DNA from: Rhodospirillales bacterium BBD 1991-14
GTDB lineage: Bacteria > Pseudomonadota > Alphaproteobacteria > Kiloniellales > Kiloniellaceae
Length of the DNA stretch: 64,000 bases
Assembly: GCA_001657395.1 (NCBI GenBank)
Contig: LYSY01000003.1
Coordinates: 568,996 to 632,995 of the forward strand
Reading direction: 5' to 3'
Positions 1 through 7,622 of this stretch are shown one piece after another. The notes beneath the pieces were generated by a model, which was not told the DNA's origin, made no database searches, and worked only from the letters and a program-made list of their open reading frames with translations. Position numbers and translations under genes: made by a program. Numbering within the stretch: the first letter of the stretch is position 1; each line of letters begins with the position of its first letter.

Positions 1-53
1 CCCTCCCGCTGACGCGGGCCCCTCCCTCTCCCACGAAGGGGAGAGGGAATGGG

Positions 54-151
54 AGCAGCCGCGCCGCACAAACAAACCCTCTCCCCCGGCGGGAGAGGGT
101 TGCGCAGGCTTGGTGAGGCGACAGCCGAACCTAGACGGAGCTGGGTGAGGG
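54..151. repeat. Interspersed palindromic repeat, copy 1
   Basis: This stretch matches a second copy at about 4592-4681. Both begin with an AGCAGC..GCGC segment, continue through AACAAACCCTCTCCC, a short GC loop, GGGAGAGGGTTG and CTTGGTGAGG, and end in AGCTGGGTGAGG. The CCCTCTCCC/GGGAGAGGG arms form a stable hairpin just beyond the stop codon of the minus-strand antiporter, so it could also end that transcript, although no T-run follows. Nothing in it looks coding. Confidence 0.7.
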
Positions 152-159
152 AGACAACT

Positions 160-2901
160 CTAGCCGCTTTCGCCGTTGCGGGTTTTCAAGGCGCCCGGCA
201 GCTTCACGATCTTGGCGCCAGCCTGTTCGCTGCTCTCGTCACCAGCCGCGGTCGCCGCCTCGGACGTTTTCTCCGACTCCTCGGGCTGCCCGCTCTGCTC
301 CTCTGCCACTGGAGGCGCTTCCGTCTTCCCGTCCTCGACCTTCGCCATCGCGCTTGAGGAGGCCTCCTCCCCTTCAGCCTCCCCTTCAGCCTCTCCGTCT
401 GCCGCCGCCTCATCCGTGGGGCCCGCATTCATCGCACGCCGGGCGGCGGCGACTTCGGCGAGCTGGGAGCGCCAGCGCGGCACGAGGTCGGCGATCTCCT
501 CGAAGGTCGCGCGGGGCAGGAACAGCAGGTGGGAGTAACTGATGGAGCGCACGTCGGCGGAGCGGCGGCGCTGGTCCAGCAGGGCCATCTCGCCGAAGAA
601 ATCGCCGCGGCCCAGGCGGTGCTGTTCCTCATCGACGCGGATCTCCACCGCGCCTGATGCGATAAAGTACATCCCGTCGCCGCGGTCGCCGCGGCGGAAG
701 ACATAGGCGTCGTCCGCCACCACGCGGGTCTGCAGCTTTCTGGCGATGCGCCCCAGCTCCGCCTCCGGCAGCGCGGCGAAGACCGGAAAGGCGTGGAGCA
801 GTTCCGGCGTCGTCGCCTTGAAGTCGACCCGCGCGCGCCGCCGGCTGCTGGCATGGACGCTGCCCGCCTCGGTCCGGAGGTCGCGGGCGAGGTCCTCGCT
901 GATGATGCCGGCGCTGCGGAGCTGGTCGATCTGCTCCAGCTCCTCGCGGTAGGCGTAACGCTCCAGCACCTCGTGATCCAATTCGCGGGCGTAGTTCGGG
1001 TACTGCAGGCGCAGGGCGGCGATGTGGCGCTCCACGTCTTCGAGGCGCAGGTTGACGATCTCCCCCAGCACCTCGGTCAGGCGGTCGCCCAAGAGGCCGG
1101 CGAGGCGGAACTCCAGGAAGTAGATCAATTCCAGAATGATGATGCGGTTGATCAGCAGGAACTGAAAGCGCTGGCCGAGATAGAGCGCCAGCGGCGCGTT
1201 CACCCCGAAGCGGAAGTGCAGCCAGGAAATGAAACGGAACCAGCGGGTCTGGCGGTGCGGGCGCCGCGCCGCGCGCAGGTAGCCGAGCCGCCCCTCGGCG
1301 CGCACGGCGTCGATCATCGCCTCCACCGAGAGCAGGTAGCGGTCCACCAGGGTGGAGCGCAGCCCGCCGCTCCAGCCCTGCTGCAGCAGCAGCGACTTCT
1401 CCTGGTTGGCCAGGGCGATGAGGCCGACGGAGAGGCGGTCGCGGTCGGAGATCGCCTCGGCGAAGGAGTCGTCCTCGGCGACCTGGGAGAGGCGCTGGTT
1501 GTAGGGGCGGATCGCCTTGTCGACCAGTTCGTCCTCCAGCTCGTAGCGCCCGGCGAAGGACCTGAGGCTCGAGCCGACGCTGGACAGCGACTGCTGCAGC
1601 ACCTGGCTGCGGAAGGCGCGGTCGATGGCGGAGAGCTGGTCGAGCCCGAGGTAGCGCATCAGCGGGCTCAGGGTCGTGCCCTGCACCAGCAGGGTGAAGA
1701 GCGCGAAGCCGGTCGCCTGGATGGCGATGAAGCGCTTCACCTCCGGATCGACGAAGAAGTTCTCGGTGACCGCCAGGGCCAGCGCCAAAGTCACGGAGCC
1801 GCGCAGGCCGCCCCAGATGATCACCGTCTTGGTCCGGGTGGTGATCTTCTGGGTCACCCGGGTCCAGGAGAGCAGCGGGAAGACGCCGAAGAGGATGGCG
1901 GCGCGCGCAGCCAGCGCCGCCACCACGGCGACCAGCAGATAGACCAGATCCAGCGCGGTGATATCGGCCAGCAGGCGCGGCGCCAGCAGCGCGGCCAGCA
2001 GGAAGACCAGGGAGGTGGCCCAGAAGGCGAGCTGTTCCAGGGTCTCCTGGAAGAAGCGGAAGGTCTCCGCCTGGAAGCGCGAGCGCCCGACGGCGGAGAG
2101 CACCAGCCCGCTCACCACCACCGCGGTGACGCCGGAGACGCCGAGGTAGTCCTCGCAGACCACGTAGACCGCATAGGGCAGCGCGACGGCAATGGTGAGC
2201 TGGGCGGCGCGGTAGAAGCGCAGTTGTTCGAGCATCCAAGCGGCGGCCCGCCCGGCGAGGAAGCCGGCCAGCGCGCCGCCCAGCAGGCCGACCAGCATGG
2301 CCTCGGAGACCGACCAGAAGTCCAGGTCGCGCCCGGTCAGGATGACCGACAGCAGGGCGGTGAAGGCGGCGATGGCTGTCGCGTCGTTCAGCAGTGACTC
2401 GCCCTCCACCAGCCGCGTGAGCCGCGCCGGCGCGCCGAGGTCGCGGAACAGGGCGATCACGGCGGAGGGGTCGGTGGTGGCGACGATGGCGCCGAACAGC
2501 AGGCAGACCGCCAGCGGCATGGGCGCCACCAGCCAGACCGCCCCGCCGATCAGCCCCAGCGCCACCACCACGGCGAGCACGGCCAGCAGGATCACCGGGG
2601 CGATGTCCTGCATCAGGCGGCGCGCATCGATGGTGACGGCGCCCTGGAACAGCAGGATCGGCAGGAAGACGGTGAGGAACAGCGAGGAGGAAACCGGGAT
2701 GTCGACCACCGCCTCGGCCACCTGGTCGAGCTGCTCGGTCACCCGGTGGCTCTGCAGCCAGCCCGCCGCCGCGCCGATCAGCACCCCGGCGACGGCCAGC
2801 ACCACGGTAAAGGGCAGCCCGCTGCGCCGCGCAAGCGGCTGCACGCTGGCGACCACGATCAGCAAGAGCGCCGTGGTGAGAACGATCTCGGTCGTGCCCA
2901 T
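160..2901 (-). CDS. CPA1-family Na+/H+ antiporter with cyclic-nucleotide-binding domain
   Basis: A 913-residue inner-membrane protein. Residues 1 to about 420 are about a dozen hydrophobic segments of the NhaP/NHE type, with the family motifs DPSAV (144-148) and GESLLND (167-173). A long helical cytoplasmic region follows, then at about 705-820 a cNMP-binding fold with the phosphate-binding cassette FGEMALL...RRRSADV. The last 90 residues are a low-complexity acidic Glu/Ala/Ser tail. It should exchange Na+ (or K+) for protons under control of a bound nucleotide; the ion and ligand are inferred from family only. The ATG at 2901 is preceded by a weak AAGG. It is monocistronic, with the next gene 160 nt upstream. 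Confidence 0.9.
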   Translation of the reverse strand: MGTTEIVLTTALLLIVVASVQPLARRSGLPFTVVLAVAGVLIGAAAGWLQSHRVTEQLDQVAEAVVDIPVSSSLFLTVFLPILLFQGAVTIDARRLMQDIAPVILLAVLAVVVALGLIGGAVWLVAPMPLAVCLLFGAIVATTDPSAVIALFRDLGAPARLTRLVEGESLLNDATAIAAFTALLSVILTGRDLDFWSVSEAMLVGLLGGALAGFLAGRAAAWMLEQLRFYRAAQLTIAVALPYAVYVVCEDYLGVSGVTAVVVSGLVLSAVGRSRFQAETFRFFQETLEQLAFWATSLVFLLAALLAPRLLADITALDLVYLLVAVVAALAARAAILFGVFPLLSWTRVTQKITTRTKTVIIWGGLRGSVTLALALAVTENFFVDPEVKRFIAIQATGFALFTLLVQGTTLSPLMRYLGLDQLSAIDRAFRSQVLQQSLSSVGSSLRSFAGRYELEDELVDKAIRPYNQRLSQVAEDDSFAEAISDRDRLSVGLIALANQEKSLLLQQGWSGGLRSTLVDRYLLSVEAMIDAVRAEGRLGYLRAARRPHRQTRWFRFISWLHFRFGVNAPLALYLGQRFQFLLINRIIILELIYFLEFRLAGLLGDRLTEVLGEIVNLRLEDVERHIAALRLQYPNYARELDHEVLERYAYREELEQIDQLRSAGIISEDLARDLRTEAGSVHASSRRRARVDFKATTPELLHAFPVFAALPEAELGRIARKLQTRVVADDAYVFRRGDRGDGMYFIASGAVEIRVDEEQHRLGRGDFFGEMALLDQRRRSADVRSISYSHLLFLPRATFEEIADLVPRWRSQLAEVAAARRAMNAGPTDEAAADGEAEGEAEGEEASSSAMAKVEDGKTEAPPVAEEQSGQPEESEKTSEAATAAGDESSEQAGAKIVKLPGALKTRNGESG

Positions 2902-3061
2902 GGAAAGAACCTTACACCGAAACGCGGCTGAAGGGGTGATGGGGCGCGGGAAGCGCCTCAGAAAGACTTACGTAACAGGGAGACGGTTGGAGGCGGGGAA
3001 TAGTCCGTTTGCGCGAAAACCGCGACGGTTTACTGCAAAGGACATGGCAGCCGACAAGGGA

Positions 3062-3349
3062 TCAGCAGGCCAGACCGTCGTACAGATCCTCCCACTGCGG
3101 GTTGTCCTGCTCGATCAGCGAGACCTTCCAGGCACGCCGCCAGCGCTTCAAGGATTTCTCGCGCCGGATGGCTGCCTCAACGCAGTCGTGGATCTCGTAG
3201 TACACAAGAGATTTCACTGCGTGGCGCTTGGTGAAGCCTTCAAAGAGCGCCTCGCGATGCTCGTAGTCCCGGCGCAGCAGATCGTTGGTGACGCCAATGT
3301 AGAGCGTACCGTTTCGCCGGCTCGCCATGATGTAGACGTAGGAGGCCAT
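3062..3349 (-). CDS. GIY-YIG domain protein (single domain)
   Basis: A 95-residue protein of the short UPF0213/YhbQ-like class, made of one GIY-YIG fold. The signature strand pair is visible as YVYIMAS and LYIGVT near the N-terminus, followed by the conserved Arg (LLRRDYEH) and a Glu in the IRREKSLKRW helix, which are the usual catalytic positions. Family members are structure-specific DNA nucleases or nuclease-like proteins with no known partner. Flanked by intergenic palindromes and by a small HTH gene on the same strand, with no operon link visible. Confidence 0.85.
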   Translation of the reverse strand: MASYVYIMASRRNGTLYIGVTNDLLRRDYEHREALFEGFTKRHAVKSLVYYEIHDCVEAAIRREKSLKRWRRAWKVSLIEQDNPQWEDLYDGLAC

Positions 3350-3641
3350 GCACCGAGCATGACACGGCCATGGATGCCCGGGTCAAGCCCGAGCCTGACG
3401 GTGGAGGGTGAGGCCGAGGGCGGTTGCGTCACGGCCAACGCCTGGCCAATCGAAGACACCGCCGCTTCCCGCACCGCTGCGCCCCTTTCCTCCCACTGTC
3501 ACCCTCGGGCTTGACCCGAGGGTCCATGGAGCCGCCCGCTGGAACCCGGACGGAAGGGTCCCGGTCCACCTTCACCATGGATGCTCGGGTCAAGCCCGAG
3601 CATGACGGATGGGAGTGGGGCCGAGGGCGGTGCGCCGCTCC
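3350..3641. repeat. Spacer with three related palindromes
   Basis: The 292-nt gap between the GIY-YIG and HTH genes contains three hairpins that share a CGGGTCAAGCCCG core. Two are perfect: 3501-3523 (9-bp arms ACCCTCGGG/CCCGAGGGT) and 3581-3603 (9-bp arms ATGCTCGGG/CCCGAGCAT). The one at about 3374-3396 is imperfect. They are accompanied by CATGGA and TGACGG flanks that recur with each copy. A related palindrome is at 6378-6396. This looks like a short intergenic palindromic repeat family; no gene is seen here. Confidence 0.75.
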
Positions 3642-3878
3642 CTACCCCTCCGGTTCCCGCAGGCGGAGGCCGGGGCCGGCTGTGGTGTCGGCGGGGATGA
3701 AGAGGATGCCGGCGGACTCCAGGGTGAGCTTCAGGGCCGTCACGGTGGAACGGTTCGTGTTGCGCTCATCGGCTTCGAAGGCGCGGACCGTCGTGACGGC
3801 GACGCCGGAGGCTTCGGCCAATTGGGTCTGGGTCCAGTCAAGGAAGCCGCGCGCGGCGCGGCATTGGGCGGGGGTCAT
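3642..3878 (-). CDS. Small XRE-type helix-turn-helix protein
   Basis: A 78-residue protein consisting almost only of an HTH_3/XRE DNA-binding domain: TPAQCRAAR, then the recognition region QTQLAEASGVAVTTVRAFE, then the helix ending in LESAGILFIP. It lacks a ligand or dimerisation domain. It is clearly related to the divergently placed HTH gene at 4045 (shared TxAQCRAAR, WTQ.LA, TVR.FE, EAAG/ESAG.LFI). No good ribosome-binding site precedes the ATG. The two genes share a 166-nt AT-rich divergent control region, so cross- or auto-regulation is plausible but only inferred. Confidence 0.8.
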   Translation of the reverse strand: MTPAQCRAARGFLDWTQTQLAEASGVAVTTVRAFEADERNTNRSTVTALKLTLESAGILFIPADTTAGPGLRLREPEG

Positions 3879-4044
3879 GGCGCGAGTCTAAGGGCAGGTC
3901 ATAAAGCGTCAAGTTGTGAGAAACGCTGTGACAAAGCGGTTAAAATAACCTATATTGGAAAAATAAACCCCCAGAGCGGCGCGAGAGGGTGTTAGCACCA
4001 CCCGCCCGCGCCTGACCACACCCAGACTTCAGAGGAGTCAGGAC
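3879..4044. promoter_or_regulatory. Divergent promoter region between two HTH paralogues
   Basis: This 166-nt gap is distinctly richer in A/T (for example the run around 3930-3968, AAAATAACC and GGAAAAATAAA) than the surrounding DNA. It lies between the start codons of two divergent HTH genes. A GAGGAG ribosome-binding site sits at about 4032 for the plus-strand gene. I cannot pick a single operator with confidence. Confidence 0.45.
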
Positions 4045-4374
4045 ATGGCTGAGCCTACCCTTAGCACCGATTCGCCCGCCCTTCACGGCGCCTCCCCAAA
4101 CACTCCGGCCCAGGACACGTCCGCCCCGAGCGCGCTGCTGACCCGGGCGCAGTGCCGCGCCGCCCGCGCGCTGCTGTGCTGGACCCAGAACGAACTGGCC
4201 CGGCGCGCGCGCATCAGCGCCGTGACCGTGCGCACCTTCGAGCGCGGCCAGGGCAGCATCAAGGGTTCCACCGCGCGGCTGCTGCGCCTCTGCTTCGAGG
4301 CGGCGGGGGTGCTGTTCATCGACAGCGGGAGTGGCGGCGGGCCCGGCGCCCGCCTTGCGCGGCCGGAGCGCTAG
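4045..4374 (+). CDS. XRE-type helix-turn-helix protein, paralogue of the gene at 3642
   Basis: A 109-residue protein. About 30 residues of unstructured, Pro/Ala/Ser-rich N-terminus precede a single HTH domain (LLTRAQCRAARALLCWTQNELARRARISAVTVRTFERG is the diagnostic region, read in two parts). The C-terminus LFIDSGSGGGPGARLARPER matches the pattern of the divergent paralogue. The protein should bind DNA as a small regulator; no target is evident except the shared intergenic region. The start ATG has a GAGGAG site about 10 nt upstream. Confidence 0.8.
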   Translation: MAEPTLSTDSPALHGASPNTPAQDTSAPSALLTRAQCRAARALLCWTQNELARRARISAVTVRTFERGQGSIKGSTARLLRLCFEAAGVLFIDSGSGGGPGARLARPER

Positions 4375-4827
4375 CGGCGGGTTCCGGCGCGGGGCCCCAC
4401 CCCCACCCCATCCCTCCCCCATCAAGGGGGAGGGGGTGAAGAGGGCGACGGAGTCCCCCTCACCCTCCCACCCAAATTGCTTCTCGGGGGCGGGCCCCTC
4501 CCTCTCCCCCCTTTGATGAGACTTGGGGGAGAGGGCAACTGAGCAGCGGCACTTTTTGTTCCCCCTCCTATGGACCAGAGCGGAAGAACGAAGCAGCGGC
4601 GCACCAACAAACCCTCTCCCCTGGCGGGAGAGGGTTGTGGAGCCTTGGTGAGGTACGAGCCTGGGCGAAGCTGGGTGAGGGGGTAGACCGGCGGAAAGGG
4701 TGAACGGGGTGACGGGGGGTGAGGCGCGCCGGCCCCTCTGCGTTCAACTTTAGGGATTGAACCCTCTCCCCATCCCCAACGACCTAAACTAGGCTGGCCA
4801 AAGCGCCGCACCTTGCTGGAGGTTCTC
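4375..4827. repeat. Palindrome-rich spacer with repeat copy 2
   Basis: A 453-nt gap without a convincing gene. It holds a 9-bp-arm hairpin at 4412-4434 (CCCTCCCCC/GGGGGAGGG, loop ATCAA), an 11-bp-arm hairpin at 4500-4535 (CCCTCTCCCCC/GGGGGAGAGGG), and the second copy of the interspersed repeat at about 4592-4681. The arms resemble each other and those near position 80, which suggests one repeat family. The first hairpin may also end the HTH transcript, though no T-run follows. Confidence 0.7.
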
Positions 4828-5352
4828 ATGCACACCACAGCCTGGCCCCCGTCGGCGCGCCTTCTGCCGGCTCTGTTCCCCGGCCTTGTCCGTCTGTTCA
4901 CGGCTGCCCTCGTTCTGGCCGCCCTCGTTCTGGCCGCGCTTGGGGGCGGCCCGGCCCAGGCCATGGGCCAGGCCCAGACCCAGGACAAGGAGGGGCCGCC
5001 GCCGGGATACTTCGCCGGCACCTACGAGGTGATCGGGCGGGCACCCGGGGCCGCCGGCGAGCCCCTGTCCGACTGGCTGCAGATTTCGGCACGGGACGGC
5101 CAGATGGTGGTCCACGCCTGCCGCGCCGGCAACGGCGGCCTGACGTTCAACACCTCCACCCGCGAAGGCGCGGCGCCGCTGGTCGGCAGCCTCGGCGACT
5201 GGATGCTGCGCTGTCACTACACCAACGACGGCAACAATTACCCGCGGCTCACCTGCTATGCCGTTCACGAAGGAATGGACGCGGTGCCGGGGCTGCTGGC
5301 GCTCTGGCCGGTCGGCTGGGAAAAGCCGGAGCACGCGGCAGACTGCCCGTGA
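4828..5352 (+). CDS. Secreted hypothetical protein
   Basis: A 174-residue protein that I do not recognise. It opens with a basic/hydrophobic stretch (LVRLFTAALVLAALVLAAL) ending in GGGPAQAMG, a plausible Sec signal peptide. The mature part has a YFAGTYEVIGR strand, SDWLQISARDGQMVVHACR and three more Cys (CHY, CYAV, DCP), which suggests a disulfide-stabilised beta-rich periplasmic domain. The frame is open from a TTG at 4813, but the ATG at 4828 has GGAGG at the right distance and is preferred. No partner gene nearby. Confidence 0.65.
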   Translation: MHTTAWPPSARLLPALFPGLVRLFTAALVLAALVLAALGGGPAQAMGQAQTQDKEGPPPGYFAGTYEVIGRAPGAAGEPLSDWLQISARDGQMVVHACRAGNGGLTFNTSTREGAAPLVGSLGDWMLRCHYTNDGNNYPRLTCYAVHEGMDAVPGLLALWPVGWEKPEHAADCP

Positions 5353-5502
5353 GGGCCGTTCTGGTGTCAAAGCGGCGTGCGCCGCGGCTTGCGCGGTTAG
5401 CGGAAAGCCGGTATGCCAAAGCCATGCAGCCCTTCGCGCGCAATACCGGTCGAATATCCTGACGTCCCCTTGGCGGGGCCCTGCCCGGGTCCACCCCCCA
5501 GC

Positions 5503-5596
5503 GGGCGTCAGCACTGGTTGTGCGGGCGGGGCTTATACCCCTGTAAAGCGCCGGATCAGCGTGCACGGCTGGGTTCGAATCCCAGGGCGCCCACCA
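5503..5596 (+). tRNA. Atypical class-II tRNA-like gene, putative anticodon UAU
   Basis: A 94-nt cloverleaf can be drawn. The acceptor stem is 5503-5509 GGGCGTC with 5586-5592 GGCGCCC (7 pairs, one G-T), discriminator A5593 and encoded CCA 5594-5596. The T arm is CTGGG TTCGAAT CCCAG. The D arm is GCAC TGGTT GTGC with the GG pair in the loop. The anticodon arm is CGGGG CTTATAC CCCTG, with U33, UAU at 34-36 and A37. A variable arm of about 25 nt contains GCGC/GCGT. Oddities: position 8 is A instead of U, there is only one base between the acceptor and D stems, and three bases lie before the anticodon stem. It could be a functional minor tRNA, a specialised tRNA or a pseudogene. Confidence 0.45.
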
Positions 5597-5694
5597 TTCT
5601 TCGCCGATTGCGCGACGGTGTTTCCCGCTGCCTTCCGGGAGGGCCGATCCTCGCCGAAGGCGGTCGTTGGCGCCCTTGCCGGCGTCGTTCCAGA

Positions 5695-6099
5695 TTAATC
5701 CGTGAAGGCTTCCTGGTGCTGCTTGCCGGCGTCTGCGATCTCGTCCCAGACGGCTTTCGAACCCACCCAAATGTGCTGTGTGACCTTTAGAGCCTCGCCG
5801 CCTGTCGAAATCAATCCGGCCGGGACGAACATGCGCGATGCGTCATTGGGGCCTGGCAGAGCAGAGCCGCAAACGCGGCAAAACCAAGCGTGCCAATCTG
5901 CATCCGGCTTCTTCCACGTCGCGATTTGATTCTCACCGCGAAGCCATCGAAACGACTCGTTGCTGATGACGACCACCGCAATGCCGTTGCCGCCGGAGTA
6001 TCTTCGGCAAATCGAGCAGTGGCATACAAACACCTCCGAGATCGCTGCGCTGATCTCGAATGCGACCGCGCCGCAATTGCATTCTCCTTGTGCCGCCAT
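5695..6099 (-). CDS. GFA-family (CENP-V/GFA) zinc-binding protein
   Basis: A 134-residue protein of the GFA family, small zinc proteins named after glutathione-dependent formaldehyde-activating enzyme, though most members have no proven activity. Zinc ligands are visible: CNCGAVAF near the N-terminus, CHCSICRRYSG and, further on, WFCRVCGSAL. The frame stays open further upstream, but the ATG at 6099 with AAGGA five bases upstream gives the usual family N-terminus, so I use it. Stands alone on the minus strand, next to the tRNA-like gene. Confidence 0.85.
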   Translation of the reverse strand: MAAQGECNCGAVAFEISAAISEVFVCHCSICRRYSGGNGIAVVVISNESFRWLRGENQIATWKKPDADWHAWFCRVCGSALPGPNDASRMFVPAGLISTGGEALKVTQHIWVGSKAVWDEIADAGKQHQEAFTD

Positions 6100-6431
6100 C
6101 GATCCTTCATCCTGACGTCTGAGCCACGGAGACCATGGACAGTTGACGCGCAAAGGCGTGACATCCGCATGGTTTCAAATCCATCGTAGTGCAATAGCGA
6201 ACGAATGGTTCGCGTTTTCGCCGCGCGTCGCCCACCACCCTCCGTTCTTCGAGCTTCGGGTGGCTTACGCCGGTAAGCCGCACGAAGTCGGTAGAGCCGG
6301 GAGTGCCCCCCGAAGCCTTGGCGCAGGGGGGCTGTAGAGACCTCCGGTGCGAAAACCCGGCCTAACACACCCATGGCCCCCGGATCAGGTCCGGGGTGAC
6401 GGTGGGTGTCTTTGGCCGACCGCAGGCGCGT
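6100..6431. other. Non-coding spacer with three hairpins
   Basis: A 332-nt gap. Visible structure: a hairpin at 6254-6287 whose 7-bp inner stem GGCTTAC/GTAAGCC closes on a GCCG tetraloop and is extended by CTTCG/CGAAG; a GCCCCCC/GGGGGGC stem at 6305-6332; and a CCCCGGA/TCCGGGG palindrome at 6378-6396 related to those at 3374-3603. Short open frames cross it but have no family features or ribosome-binding sites. I see no gene. Confidence 0.6.
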
Positions 6432-7478
6432 CTAGGGCGTCACCCGCCTGCCTGTCTTGCTGGACTCGGCGATGGCTTCGATGACCCGGATGGTGTCGCG
6501 GGCCTCTTCGGCGAGGACCGGCGGCGGGGTCCCCGTCTCGATGGCTTCGCGCAGCAGGGCGTAGAAGCGGTGGTGGGCGCCGGGGATGCTGGGCTCGAAG
6601 CGGGTGCTGGCTTCGAGTCCAGCATCTCCGGCGTCATAGGTCGTCACCCGCGCCCAGCGGTCCTGCGGCTCGACGCCGTAACCGTCGTCCAAGGGGGTCA
6701 TGCCGGCGCGGAGCTGGTCTTCCTGGATGTCCATGAAGCGCTTCATGTAGGAGCCTCTGGACCCATGCACGGCATAGCGGGTGGAATGATCCGGCGCGTA
6801 GTAGTTGGCGAAGAGGTCGACGCGCAGGGCGCCGTGGCCCATGCGGGCGTGGAAGCCGTCGGGGATCTCCCCGCCCTGGCGCTGGACCACCAGGTCGCCC
6901 TCCACCCAGTCCGGCAGGCCGAAGAGCTGCAGCACCTGGTCGATGAGGTGGGCGCCCAGGTCATAGTGGATGCCGACGCCCGGCGCCGGCTTCTCCTGCC
7001 AGCGATCGGCCACCTCGCCCTTGTAGAATTCGAAGTGGGCGCGGTAGCTCTTGATCTCGCCCAGCGCACCTTCGTCGATCAGCCTGCGCAGGGTCAGGAA
7101 GTCGGAGTCCCAGCGCCGGTTCTGGAAACAGGTGGCAATGCGCCCGGCCTTGGCCGCCGCCGCGATCACCTGCTCGGCCTCCGCCGCCGTCGGCGTGAAG
7201 GGCTTGTCGGAGACGACGTGCTTGCCGGCGGCCAGCGCCTCCAGCATCAGGGGAGCATGGGTCGGGCTGGGGCTGGCCAGCACCGCCAGCTCCACGTCGG
7301 GATCAGCGAAGAGCGCCGCCGGCGTCGGGTGGACCGTTACGCCGGGATGATCGGCATGGACCTTGGCCGCATCGGAAGACGCGACCGCCACCATATCCAC
7401 GCCCGCCGCCGGAAACAGCGGCGCGTGAAACACCTTGCCGGCCAGGCCATAGCCGACCACTCCGACTTTCAAAGCCAT
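6432..7478 (-). CDS. Gfo/Idh/MocA-family NAD(P)-dependent oxidoreductase
   Basis: A 348-residue soluble dehydrogenase. The N-terminal Rossmann fold starts at KVGVVGYGLAGKVFHAPLF; the family EKP motif appears as VSDKPFTPT, an Asp replacing the Glu. The C-terminal alpha/beta substrate domain includes YDLGAHLIDQVLQLFG, with the usual D and H. It likely oxidises or isomerises a sugar or cyclitol imported by the ABC transporter, since it is the last gene of that minus-strand operon (ATPase stop at 7623). The start is the ATG at 7478; the longer frame adds a non-homologous basic tail. A 25-bp inverted repeat lies between it and the ATPase gene. Confidence 0.85.
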   Translation of the reverse strand: MALKVGVVGYGLAGKVFHAPLFPAAGVDMVAVASSDAAKVHADHPGVTVHPTPAALFADPDVELAVLASPSPTHAPLMLEALAAGKHVVSDKPFTPTAAEAEQVIAAAAKAGRIATCFQNRRWDSDFLTLRRLIDEGALGEIKSYRAHFEFYKGEVADRWQEKPAPGVGIHYDLGAHLIDQVLQLFGLPDWVEGDLVVQRQGGEIPDGFHARMGHGALRVDLFANYYAPDHSTRYAVHGSRGSYMKRFMDIQEDQLRAGMTPLDDGYGVEPQDRWARVTTYDAGDAGLEASTRFEPSIPGAHHRFYALLREAIETGTPPPVLAEEARDTIRVIEAIAESSKTGRRVTP

Positions 7479-7528
7479 ATTGGTTCTCGTTCTCCGAACG
7501 TGTGAGCTCTTTTTGGTTTTCGGCGCCA

Positions 7529-7593
7529 GCCCGCTCCCCCGCCCGGCCACCCAGCGCCAGTATCCTAGTGGGTGGCCGGGCGGGGGAGCGGGC
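7529..7593. repeat. Perfect 25-bp inverted repeat (65-nt hairpin)
   Basis: Arms 7529-7553 and 7569-7593 are exact reverse complements, 25 bp each and very GC-rich, with a 15-nt loop (GCGCCAGTATCCTAG). It lies in the 144-nt gap between the ABC ATPase gene and the dehydrogenase gene of one minus-strand operon. There is no T-run, so it is not a classical intrinsic terminator; an mRNA stabiliser, processing site or partial terminator would fit. Confidence 0.9.
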
Positions 7594-7622
7594 CGGAACC
7601 GCTTCGACGAAGTCGAAAGATA

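Noticed and set aside
629-2239. Long open frames antisense or in other frames of the antiporter (for example 629-2239 minus and 793-2397 plus)
   Set aside because: Their predicted proteins are Arg/Pro/Ala/Gln-rich with no family motif, as expected from shadow frames in GC-rich DNA. The antiporter frame has full domain motifs.
5524-5596. A shorter 73-nt class-I tRNA sharing the same 3' half
   Set aside because: Its acceptor stem has two G-G mismatches, no GG in the D loop and no U33, so the 94-nt fold is better.
6143-6374. Short frames in the spacer between the GFA gene and the dehydrogenase
   Set aside because: They cross strong hairpins, lack ribosome-binding sites and have no recognisable domain.
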